NCBI GenBank assembly: GCA_046598395.1
Contig: JBKJIQ010000036.1
Location: forward strand, 62,001-126,000
Direction: 5' to 3'
DNA from: JAENVU01 sp046598395
Lineage (GTDB): Bacteria; Actinomycetota; Acidimicrobiia; IMCC26256; JAENVU01
DNA length: 64,000 nt
Shown here: positions 25,400-32,455 of the stretch, piece after piece
How the letters are laid out: each line of letters begins with the position of its first letter
Position numbering within the stretch: the first letter of the stretch is position 1
Notes under the pieces: model-generated
Told to the model about the DNA's origin: nothing
Database searches by the model: none
The model's input: the letters and a program-made list of their open reading frames with translations, nothing else
Made by a program: the position numbers and the translations under genes

Positions 25400-26509
25400 A
25401 TGCGACGAATCCCACTAGCCCGCAGAAACCTCTTTCAGGATCGCCGACGCGCAATGCTCGCCATCTTCGGTGTCGGGGCCGCGTTCGTGCTCGTCCTCAT
25501 CCTCGACGGCATCTTCGCCGGCGCCATGAATCAGGTCACCGCGTACATTCGCCATTCTCCCGCTGACGTGTTCGTCGCGCAACGCAACGTCAAGACGATG
25601 CATATGACTGCGTCTGCGCTCCCGCCTTCCACGATCGAGGATGTCCGCACCGTCGATGGGGTTGCATGGGCGGAAGGGCTCCGATTCACGACCAGCACCG
25701 TCAACGCAGGCAAGGCCAGCCTGCTGACCTACGTCCTCGGCTACAACACCTCCAGTACCCGCGGTGGTCCTCGCCGAATTGCCGATGGTCAAGCGCCCGG
25801 CCCCGGCCAGACCCTTGTCGATTCCACTGCCGCCGAAGAACTCGGCGTCACCGTCGGCGACGCCGTCACCATCCTCGGCCGACGTTTCGTCATCAGCGGC
25901 CTGTCGACGGGCGGCACCAACATCGTCAACACCACCGTCTTCATCACCGCCGACGACTTCGCGGAGCTCCGCGGCTCCACGTACGCTTACATTCTCGTCG
26001 GCGCCCGCGCCGACACACCCCCCGACGTGTTGGCGGAGCGCCTCGCCCGCGAGGTTCCCCAGACGACCGTGATGGACCGCGACGAGTTCGCCCATCAAGA
26101 AGCGAACGTGGTGCGGTCCATGGCCGCTGACGTCATGGCCATCATGACTGCCATCGGCTTCCTCATCGCGCTCGCGCTCATCGGCCTCACTCTCTTCACC
26201 TCTACGATCAGCAAACAACGCGAGTACGGCATCCTCAAAGCCCTCGGCGCCAACACTCGGCATCTCGCCGCCATCGTCGTCGCCCAGGCCGCATGGACTA
26301 TCGCCCTCGCCGTCGTCGTCGCGGTCGCACTGTCGGTGGCGATCGGCGGCGCGATCGGCGCGCTCACCCCGAACTTCGAAGTCGACATCCAGATCAGCTC
26401 GGTCCTACGCACCTGTGCGAGCGCCCTCGTGATCGGCAGCCTCTCCGCGTTGCTTCCGCTCCGCCGCGTCACACGAGTGGATCCCGCCACCGCATTCCGG
26501 AGACCATGA
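25400..26509 (+). CDS. FtsX-like ABC transporter permease (second of pair)
   Basis: The 369-residue protein has the same layout as its neighbour: a membrane segment at about residues 17-37, an extracytoplasmic domain, and three C-terminal segments with KQREYGILKALGANTRHLAA. The two permeases are similar in design but clearly diverged, suggesting a heterodimeric channel. The gene starts 3 bases after the first permease and ends 1 base before the ATPase start, so all three parts are translated as a unit. Confidence 0.88.
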   Translation: MRRIPLARRNLFQDRRRAMLAIFGVGAAFVLVLILDGIFAGAMNQVTAYIRHSPADVFVAQRNVKTMHMTASALPPSTIEDVRTVDGVAWAEGLRFTTSTVNAGKASLLTYVLGYNTSSTRGGPRRIADGQAPGPGQTLVDSTAAEELGVTVGDAVTILGRRFVISGLSTGGTNIVNTTVFITADDFAELRGSTYAYILVGARADTPPDVLAERLAREVPQTTVMDRDEFAHQEANVVRSMAADVMAIMTAIGFLIALALIGLTLFTSTISKQREYGILKALGANTRHLAAIVVAQAAWTIALAVVVAVALSVAIGGAIGALTPNFEVDIQISSVLRTCASALVIGSLSALLPLRRVTRVDPATAFRRP

Positions 26510-26510
26510 C

Positions 26511-27359
26511 ATGACCGTGCCTGCTATCACCGTGCGTCACCTGACCAAGACCTACGGCGAAGGCAGCGTCGCCGTCTACGCGGTGCGCGACGTGGACCTC
26601 GACGTGGAGCCCGGCGAAGTCGTCCTGATCATGGGACCCTCCGGCAGCGGGAAGACCACCCTGCTCCTCATGCTCGGCGCGATGCTGCGCCCCACCAGTG
26701 GCTCCATCCTGATCGACGGCGTCGACCTTGCCACCACGCCCGAGCGACACCTCCCCGCTCTCCGCGCCCATCATCTCGGATTCGTGTTCCAGGACTTCAA
26801 TCTCCTGGCTGCGCTCACCGCCATCGAAAACGTGGAGATCGCGTGCAATCTCGCCGGCATCAAGGGCAGCTCGGCCCAACGGCGCGCCACTGAACTCCTC
26901 ACGCAGGTCGGCCTCGCGGATCGCCTCGGCTTCCGTCCCGATCAACTGTCCGGCGGAGAGAAGCAACGCGTCGCCATCGCACGCGCGCTCGCCAACGAAC
27001 CCACCGTCATCCTCGCGGATGAGCCCACTGCAAATCTCGACTCGAGCCATGGTCGAGACATCGCTCGACTCCTCCGCCAGCTCGCCATCGACAACGGGAT
27101 CAGCATCGTCATGGTCAGCCACGACGCGCGACTCAAGGAGATCGCCGACCGGACCCTCTGGCTCGAGGACGGCGCCTTCCGAGCGCTGGACGCCATGGTC
27201 TCGGACCCCGTGTGCGCCATGACCGTCCAGCCCGGTGAGGACACTCCCCACTACGAGTATGCAAGCACCACCTATTGGTTTTGTTCCGCGGCATGCCGAC
27301 ACGACTTCGGTGCCGCGCCCGAGCACTACCTCACGCCCGGAGCCAATCACCGGCCCTAA
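26511..27359 (+). CDS. ABC transporter ATPase with C-terminal YHS metal-binding domain
   Basis: The 282-residue protein is a LolD/MacB-type ATPase with Walker A GPSGSGKTT (residues 42-50), Q-loop Gln94, signature LSGGE (146-150), Walker B VILADEP and the H-loop His204. Unlike ordinary family members (~225-235 residues) it continues into a YHS domain (about residues 231-275) with DPVCAMTV (Cys235) and YWFCSAACRHDF (Cys258, Cys262). This is the same kind of domain found at the end of heavy-metal ATPases. The fusion suggests that metal binding controls, or is handled by, the FtsX-type complex. A decayed copy of the same fusion lies at 22.0 kb. Confidence 0.88.
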   Translation: MTVPAITVRHLTKTYGEGSVAVYAVRDVDLDVEPGEVVLIMGPSGSGKTTLLLMLGAMLRPTSGSILIDGVDLATTPERHLPALRAHHLGFVFQDFNLLAALTAIENVEIACNLAGIKGSSAQRRATELLTQVGLADRLGFRPDQLSGGEKQRVAIARALANEPTVILADEPTANLDSSHGRDIARLLRQLAIDNGISIVMVSHDARLKEIADRTLWLEDGAFRALDAMVSDPVCAMTVQPGEDTPHYEYASTTYWFCSAACRHDFGAAPEHYLTPGANHRP

Positions 27360-27375
27360 CGCACCATTCCGAGAA

Positions 27376-27585
27376 CTACGGTTGGCACGCCTCGCCGTCC
27401 CAGCCTGCGAACCCGCGGTGCATTCCGGGGTTGTGCGTGCCGCTGAACCCCATGGTCTGGGCACAATGACGGACGTGTTGACCAAAGTCGGCGCCGGTCG
27501 GTTGGGCCGACGCCGCCAGGGGCGCGAGGAGCGCCGCGAGGCTGATCGTCGTCGCGGCGACAGTCTTGAGCAGGATTCGGTTCAT
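27376..27585 (-). CDS. Small exported protein
   Basis: The 69-residue protein has a clear signal peptide (MNRILLKTVAATTISLAAL, cleavage near ASA-QP) and a short mature part, FGQHVRHCAQTMGFSGTHNP and GMHRGFAGWDGEACQP, with two Cys, three His and two Met residues. Similar short exported proteins with the GFxGTHNPGMHRG phrase occur in Actinomycetota, without known function. The two Cys could form a disulfide, and the His/Met content would suit metal binding. It is the last of three small minus-strand genes opposite the ABC-YHS operon. Confidence 0.65.
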   Translation of the reverse strand: MNRILLKTVAATTISLAALLAPLAASAQPTGADFGQHVRHCAQTMGFSGTHNPGMHRGFAGWDGEACQP

Positions 27586-27657
27586 CTCAGTTTCTCCTTG
27601 ATCGGCGTGGTCGCGAACAGCCGCACGGCCGTTCGTACTCTCGAGGGCTCGGGCTGC

Positions 27658-27897
27658 TCAGTGTTGGTGTCCGCTCCCTCCCCCGCTGCCCATAGCCCGC
27701 ATCATCATCACCATCATCGCGGAGCAGAGAACCGCGGCGAAAAGAAACCCGACACTCGCCACACCGGTAGCGACCAGCACCACGGCAATTACGAGCATCG
27801 GAATGCAACACAGAATCATCATCCAGCCATGGCCACCATGACCGGGCTGGACGGAATCGCTCGTGCCGCGGCTCTCGGCCTCGGATTCCGGAATCAC
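27658..27897 (-). CDS. Small membrane protein with His/Gly-rich ends
   Basis: The 79-residue protein has a pair of membrane segments (WMMILCCIPMLVIAVVLVA and a following one with AAVLCSAMMVMMM) flanked by GHGGHG and GGGSGHQH, both His-rich. I place the start at the GTG at 27897: it has GGGGAG 6 bases upstream and overlaps the stop of the DUF2892 gene (GTGA), which indicates coupling; a longer TTG-started frame exists. Proteins like this often sit in metal or redox resistance loci. The function is unknown. Confidence 0.65.
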   Translation of the reverse strand: MIPESEAESRGTSDSVQPGHGGHGWMMILCCIPMLVIAVVLVATGVASVGFLFAAVLCSAMMVMMMRAMGSGGGSGHQH

Positions 27898-28175
27898 AAC
27901 GAACTCCCCAGAGACGTCGGCACATGACCGAGCTTCTGGTAAAGCGGACAATGACCAAGTGCTCCCGTCACCACAAGATCAAGCCCGGCGCCGAGCAACA
28001 GCACCTCGAGCACGACGGCCAGCAGCGACCCGGCCGACGTCAGCAGCACAATGGCGCTAATCATGGCGCCGAGTCCGAGCAGGACCCGGCCCGTGCGCTC
28101 GGCCGCGCTGATATTGATACTCAGACGCCGAGGCGCAGGACCTCGGCTGACGACGGCTCCAGGGTTCTGACTCAT
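27894..28175 (-). CDS. DUF2892 (YgaP-like) inner membrane protein
   Basis: The 93-residue protein reads ISAAERTGRVLLGLGAMISA followed by two membrane helices and ends LDLVVTGALGHCPLYQKLGH. That is the DUF2892 pattern (helix pair followed by a GxCPLY motif), also found as the C-terminal part of rhodanese YgaP. The ATG at 28175 has GGAG 5 bases upstream. It heads a three-gene minus-strand set. A perfect 8-base inverted repeat lies 84 bases upstream and may control it. Confidence 0.75.
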   Translation of the reverse strand: MSQNPGAVVSRGPAPRRLSINISAAERTGRVLLGLGAMISAIVLLTSAGSLLAVVLEVLLLGAGLDLVVTGALGHCPLYQKLGHVPTSLGSSL

Positions 28176-28258
28176 GTCGACTCCGAATCTGCTCGCGTGG
28201 CGTTCTACGACAAAGGATAGTTGCACCTCATCTCGGATGACACGGTCGCTCGACCCGA

Positions 28259-28284
28259 CCGGTAGGGGACCTTCGGCCTACCGG
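28259..28284. promoter_or_regulatory. Inverted repeat upstream of the DUF2892 gene
   Basis: CCGGTAGG and CCTACCGG form a perfect 8-base inverted repeat with a 10-base centre; the centre with its flanks reads GGGACCTTCGGCC (28266-28278). The core fits a loose GGGAC-N4-GNCC pattern like the box bound by DosR-type regulators, and a DosRS-like pair is encoded at 36-38 kb. It is 84 bases upstream of the DUF2892 start. No T-run follows, so it is less likely to be an intrinsic terminator. Confidence 0.35.
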
Positions 28285-28426
28285 GGCGTGCCCGCAAAGG
28301 GGAACCCCATCGCGACACTGCCCCACCGCAGGATTACGGCCACGACCCGTCCAGAGCGTGGACCCGCCGGACCTCGCGGACCATCTCGAATTCTTCTCGG
28401 CGTTCGTCGAAGAGTTCCTCAGGTCA

Positions 28427-28660
28427 GTAGCTGCTCAGCCTTTCCTGTGGGGCGAGACAGACAAGCCGGGCGGCGTCAGGCCGCAGCCAGGAGCGCCCCG
28501 CTGGCAGAGATCGGTCGGGTCGACGCACCACCTCGCGAGCATTGCCCGTCACAACAACGCTCCACCCACAGCCAGCCTCGACGTCGAACTCGTCGGCTTC
28601 GAGCGTGAGCAGTTGGCCGTCGGCGATGACGTCCAGAAGGCCGCCGGTCCAGGAAGCTGT
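28427..28660 (-). pseudogene. Pyridoxamine-5'-phosphate-oxidase-like C-terminal fragment
   Basis: The frame reads GLLDVIADGQLLTLEADEFD and VEAGCGWSVVVTGNAREVV, which is the flavin-binding core of the small FMN-dependent PPOX (Pyridox_ox_2) proteins. The N-terminal strands and helices are absent. The fragment is joined directly to the 3' end of the DsbA-like gene and has no start codon of its own. PPOX proteins of this kind are frequent in dormancy or hypoxia gene sets. Confidence 0.5.
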
Positions 28661-29260
28661 TGAGTTCGCGGTTGTCGACATCGATGCGGAGGTGCTCGCC
28701 GTGGCGCTCGATATCGAGAGTGGGGCAGAAGAACGGGGAGCCGTCGACGAAAAAGTACGGGGAGCCGATGACGCCGCGGCGGACGCCCTCAGCGCGGTCG
28801 GCGTTGACCGCGCCGCGAGCGGTCGTCGCGTCGAGGACGCTGAGGCCGTACCCGGCGGCGATCTCCGCGAGCACTTCCGGCCTACCAATCGCCTGGCCCG
28901 TTCGAACAGTGCGTCGCGAATCGCGAGGTTGAAGCCTTCACCGACCTCGGCTCCGTGCTCGTAGGCGAGCGTGGCGGTGCCGAGGATCCCGATCGTGGAT
29001 GTCGGGAACGCCGAAGGGTCGAAGCCGGTGAACAAGTCGGGGGCGACCTGCGCGCGCAGGTCGGCGATCTCTTCGGTGACCTGGTCGGCCGCGAGCGGAT
29101 GTCCGTTGGCCAGTTCCAGCGGCCAGGCCCGTACCCGGAGCCGCACGCGATCGGAGCCGGTCTGGTGCCGCCGATCGATGAAGCGTCGCAGACTGAAGTG
29201 CGCGAAGGGACACGACACGTCGGCGAACACGTCGATGGCCCCGGCGTGGTGGCCGTTCAC
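28650..29260 (-). pseudogene. DsbA-family (2-hydroxychromene isomerase-like) thiol oxidoreductase, frameshifted
   Basis: From a GTG at 29260 the frame reads DVFADVSCPFAHFSLRRFID, a thioredoxin-fold start with SCPF in place of CxxC, and continues to AIRDALFERAR at about 28900. The expected continuation (GRPEVLAEIAAGYGLSVLD, then GVIGSPYFFVDG and PFFCPTLDIERH) is in another frame from that point on. A single missing base near 28896-28901 explains this and could be a sequencing error or a real mutation. The start overlaps the stop of a 19-codon frame downstream of the DUF302 gene. The C-terminus runs into the PPOX fragment. Confidence 0.7.
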
Positions 29261-29316
29261 TCCGCGAGAACCTGGTGCCGGCTCCCACACGACGGGCAGG
29301 CGGCGGTCTCGGCCAT
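29257..29316 (-). CDS. Possible 19-residue zinc-ribbon-like mini-protein
   Basis: An ATG that overlaps the DUF302 stop (TGATG) opens a 19-codon frame, MAETAACPSCGSRHQVLAE, whose stop overlaps the GTG of the DsbA-like gene. The CPSCG motif resembles half a zinc ribbon such as the one at the start of thioredoxin 2. The two overlaps argue that it is translated. It is too short for any family call; it could simply be a coupling leader. Confidence 0.35.
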   Translation of the reverse strand: MAETAACPSCGSRHQVLAE

Positions 29317-29708
29317 CAGGCGCTGCGCAACGCGTCGAGGGCTGCTTGGATGTGCACGCCGGCCTCCTCGGCGATCGGCGCGAGGTCCGGATTGTCGGGC
29401 ACCTCGGCGATGATCGTCGGATCGAGGGCCTCGACGATGGTGCGTCCCTGTTCGGTGCGGACCACGACGTTGCACGGCAGCAGCGTCGCGATCCGAGGGT
29501 CGATCTCGAGCGCGCGGTGGGCGAGCTGGGGGTTGCAGGCGCCCAGGATGATCTGGGGCTCAACATCGATGCCGAGCTTGTCCTTGAGAGTTTGGCGGAC
29601 GTCGATCTCGGTGAGTATGCCGAACCCTTGATCCTTCAGCGCGTCCTTGACGCGGCCGATGGCGTCGTCATAGGAGATGTCGAGTTCGACGCGGCGGGTG
29701 AAGTCCAT
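29316..29708 (-). CDS. DUF302 domain protein
   Basis: The 130-residue protein (YDDAIGRVKDALKDQGFGIL, TEIDVRQTLKDKLGID, ILGACNPQLAHRALEID, LLPCNVVVR) is a full DUF302 domain, a small alpha/beta fold of unknown function often seen with redox, sulfur and hypoxia genes. The ATG at 29708 follows a GGAG-like site and begins the conserved part. It is the first gene of a minus-strand set (DUF302, mini-ORF, DsbA-like) and is divergent from the AarF gene, with a strong dyad between them. Confidence 0.85.
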   Translation of the reverse strand: MDFTRRVELDISYDDAIGRVKDALKDQGFGILTEIDVRQTLKDKLGIDVEPQIILGACNPQLAHRALEIDPRIATLLPCNVVVRTEQGRTIVEALDPTIIAEVPDNPDLAPIAEEAGVHIQAALDALRSA

Positions 29709-29786
29709 ACGGTGCTCCTCGGTGGTGGCTGGCCAGAAGATAGCGGGCACATTGCGCCCCAACCTCCCGGGATCGCCGCCTCGTTC

Positions 29787-29809
29787 GGTGCCATACCCGG
29801 TATGGTACC
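29787..29809. promoter_or_regulatory. 23-base dyad between DUF302 and AarF genes, candidate CsoR-type operator
   Basis: GGTGCCATACC-C-GGTATGGTACC is an inverted repeat with 11-base arms and one mismatch around a single C. Its centre, ATACCCGGTAT, is built from the same ATACC/GGTAT half-sites as the dyad next to the csoR gene at 48.24 kb. It sits 79 bases upstream of the DUF302 start and 63 bases upstream of the AarF start, placed to control both. Which regulator binds is inference. Confidence 0.5.
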
Positions 29810-29871
29810 TCCCAAACCGATCGGGATCGAACGGAGGTCATGGCCGACTGGCCTCGCTGGTCGTGCCGGCG

Positions 29872-31245
29872 ATGATGGCGATGATGGCGCGCAGGACACT
29901 CTGGTTCCGGGCCGTGCGCCTCGTGTGGTCGCGACCGCGCGGCACGGCAAAGCAGTACCGCCACCGGCGGCGTGAAATCCTGAGCGCCCTCAGCCGCCAT
30001 GGCCTCGGCGTCCTCGTCGGCCCGCGCGGCTTCGGTCGCATGGTCCCGTTCCATTGGGGTCTCCTCGGTCATCAGCGCCGCGCGGTGCCCTACACCCGGG
30101 CGGAACACGTGCGCCTCGCGATCGAGGATCTCGGTCCGACCTTCATCAAGATCGGCCAGATCGCGTCGACGCGCGGCGATCTCCTCCCACCCGACTACTT
30201 GCGCGAACTCGCGCGCCTCCAGGACGCAGCGCCACCAGAGTCGCTCGACGTCATCCGTAAGACGATCGAGGCGGAGTTCGGGCGTCCGCCGGAGATGATC
30301 TTCGAGCATTTCGAGGCGGTGCCGCTCGCCGCGGCGTCCATCGGCCAGGCTCACGCCGCGACCTTGCCCGACGGCACCGAGGTCGTCGTCAAGATCCGTC
30401 GCTCAGGAGTAGCCGCCCAGGTGGAGCGCGACCTCGAGATCCTCGGCCAGCTCGCGGAGACCGCCGCTCGCCGCTGGGACCCCGACGGGCAGTACGACAT
30501 CCCGAGCCTCGCCGACGAGTTCTGCCAAACGCTGCACCATGAACTCGACTACTGCCGAGAAGCCCAGAACGCCGAGCGCTTCGCGGAGAACTTCGCGGCT
30601 GATGTCTCGACCATCATCCCCCGCGTGTATCCGGAGTTCTCGACGTCGCGGGTTCTCACGCTCCAACGGATGCGGGGGATGAACGTCGATGATCTCGCCG
30701 CCTTGGAAGCGGCCGGAATCGACTGCTCCGACCTGTCGAAGCGCGCGGCGGAACTTACGCTCACGATGGTGTTCGAGCACGGTTTCTTTCACGCCGACCC
30801 GCACCCCGGGAACTTATTCGTGCAAGCCGACAGCTCGATCGCGCTGATCGACTTCGGCATGGTCGGCGTCGTCGATCTTGCGACCCGCAGAGCCCTCGCC
30901 GCGGCTCTCCTCGCGACCACGACCGGCGATACGGAGCGGCTCATCGACGCGTTCGCGAGCCTTGGTGTCACGAGCCGAAATTTCGAACGCGAGCACCTCG
31001 CGACCGACCTCGAGGCGCTCATGGGCGACTACCTCGCTCGCCCGTTGAACGAGATCGCAGTCGGCTCACTGCTCCACGATCACCTCACCATCATGCGGCG
31101 CCATGGTCTCCGGCTCCCGCCAACCCTCGCGTTGCTCGCGAAGACCATCGCAATGAGCGAGAGCATCGCTGCCCGCCTCGATCCCTCGTTCCAGATGCTC
31201 GCGGTACTCGCTCCCTACGCGCAGCGCCTCGCCGCGTCGCCCTGA
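29872..31245 (+). CDS. ABC1/AarF (UbiB) family atypical kinase
   Basis: The 457-residue protein has the ABC1 kinase marks: YTRAEHVRLAIEDLGPTFIK with IGQIASTRGDLLPP (KxGQ-type segment), AAASIGQAHAATLPDG (Ala-rich loop), VVVKIRR, ELDYCREAQNAERF, FHADPHPGNLF and ALIDFGMVG. The family includes UbiB/COQ8, ATPases that assist isoprenoid-quinone and lipid handling at the membrane. The start is uncertain: I use the ATG at 29872, and a GTG lies at 29863. It is divergent from the DUF302 gene and may share its operator. Confidence 0.88.
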   Translation: MMAMMARRTLWFRAVRLVWSRPRGTAKQYRHRRREILSALSRHGLGVLVGPRGFGRMVPFHWGLLGHQRRAVPYTRAEHVRLAIEDLGPTFIKIGQIASTRGDLLPPDYLRELARLQDAAPPESLDVIRKTIEAEFGRPPEMIFEHFEAVPLAAASIGQAHAATLPDGTEVVVKIRRSGVAAQVERDLEILGQLAETAARRWDPDGQYDIPSLADEFCQTLHHELDYCREAQNAERFAENFAADVSTIIPRVYPEFSTSRVLTLQRMRGMNVDDLAALEAAGIDCSDLSKRAAELTLTMVFEHGFFHADPHPGNLFVQADSSIALIDFGMVGVVDLATRRALAAALLATTTGDTERLIDAFASLGVTSRNFEREHLATDLEALMGDYLARPLNEIAVGSLLHDHLTIMRRHGLRLPPTLALLAKTIAMSESIAARLDPSFQMLAVLAPYAQRLAASP

Positions 31246-31520
31246 AGTCGTGGTGAACCGCCGGAGATCGACATTCCCTGGGACCCTTCAACAGATTGAC
31301 GACACCGGGTACGTCTGGGCTGGAGCTCACCACGAGGGCCAGCAGGATCAGCAACCACCAGGACGCCGATCACGATTCCTGCGACCCCTTCAACCGTCCT
31401 TGTTCATCGACATTGATCGACGCACGTTGCGGGGCTGCGGAGTTTGAGTAGTTGTCCGAAGCCGCGATCGGTAACGGTGCCGGATGGCGCTGCGCCGATT
31501 TGCAGTCAGCCTGGGACCCC

Positions 31521-32195
31521 ATGTGCTTCTCCGCAACCGCGAGCTTCACCGCCGGGACTGCGCTCACCGCGGTGGGAGTGCTGACGGTGAGCAAGTCGCG
31601 GGGCAAGGCCGAGCTGCCCCTCGCGCTGGTCCCGTTGCTGTTTGGCGTGCAGCAACTCACCGAAGGGGCGCTCTGGTTGAGCCTCCGCCACGACCTGCCC
31701 CTGTTGAGAACCTTGGCGACCTACACGTTCTCGATGTTCTCCCACGTGTTGTGGCCGATTTTCGTGCCGTTCGCGATTCTGTTGGTGGAGACCAGTCGGC
31801 GTCGAAAGCGAGCAATCGGTGTCTTTCAGGTACTCGGCATCGGTGTCGGGCTCTACCTCCTCTATTTCATCGTCCGATTTCCGGTCACGGCACACGTCCA
31901 CGACCAGAGCATCTCGTACCGTTCGCCACACTTCTACATCGGTGCGGTGCTGGTGATCTACATGCTGGCCACGTGTGTCAGCGGCCTGTTCTCCAGCCAC
32001 CGATGCGTCAATGTCTTCGGTGTGCTGGCGTTCGTGTTAGCCGTTGTCGCCTACCAAGTCTCCGCCGCGACCTTCGTCTCGGTGTGGTGCTTCTATGCCG
32101 CGGTCCTGAGCCTGTTCATTTACCTCCACTTCAGCGGCCCCATGCAGGCGTGCCGACCCGCCCTGGCGTCTTCACGAGAAAAGGCCATCCCGTAA
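31521..32195 (+). CDS. DUF6629-like seven-helix membrane protein
   Basis: The 224-residue protein begins MCFSATASFTAGTALTAVGV, the signature start of the DUF6629 family, and continues with about seven membrane segments. Conserved phrases include LFGVQQLTEGALWLSL and SHVLWPIFVPFAILLVE. The ATG at 31521 is chosen because the family starts there. Function is unknown; related proteins are widespread in bacteria. The 31246-31520 gap upstream shows no recognisable gene. Confidence 0.75.
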   Translation: MCFSATASFTAGTALTAVGVLTVSKSRGKAELPLALVPLLFGVQQLTEGALWLSLRHDLPLLRTLATYTFSMFSHVLWPIFVPFAILLVETSRRRKRAIGVFQVLGIGVGLYLLYFIVRFPVTAHVHDQSISYRSPHFYIGAVLVIYMLATCVSGLFSSHRCVNVFGVLAFVLAVVAYQVSAATFVSVWCFYAAVLSLFIYLHFSGPMQACRPALASSREKAIP

Positions 32196-32329
32196 CCCCC
32201 TCGCGCCCTGCCCCTCAACGGGGCCCTAGGTGATGGAGATCGCCGGTCAGCAGAGGCCCGCGCGGCGTCCCGTTGCGGGTGGTGTGCGGGTGGACCCCAC
32301 CAGCCACCGGGAGATGGCCGGGCGGGGTC

Positions 32330-32419
32330 ATGGTGGACCCGGAGCCGTTGGAGCGCGCGGCTCGCCACTGCGCCGACGCGACGCTCGTGGTCGTGGGCTC
32401 GCGCGGCCGCGGCGGCTTC
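32330..32419 (+). pseudogene. Universal stress protein (UspA) C-terminal scrap
   Basis: The frame reads DPEPLERAARHCADATLVVV followed by GSRGRGGF, the ATP-binding end of a UspA domain. The rest of the domain on both sides is missing. It lies next to the 3' end of the CtpF-like ATPase gene. UspA genes beside such an ATPase are typical of mycobacterial dormancy loci, so this scrap suggests a once larger locus. It occupies most of the 32196-32455 gap. Confidence 0.5.
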
Positions 32420-32455
32420 AACACCGAGGCCGAGCCCGATCGGTGTTTGAACCGC

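Noticed and set aside
28358..28663. A plus-strand frame beginning MDPPDLADHLEFFSAFVEEF
   Set aside because: The first 30 residues look protein-like, but no family is recognised, and the rest is antisense to the PPOX fragment.
29840..29875. An 11-codon frame (MADWPRWSCRR) ending in the AarF start, possibly a leader peptide
   Set aside because: The GGAGG lies only 2 bases before its ATG, too close for normal initiation, and nothing supports translation; the site may instead serve a different AarF start.
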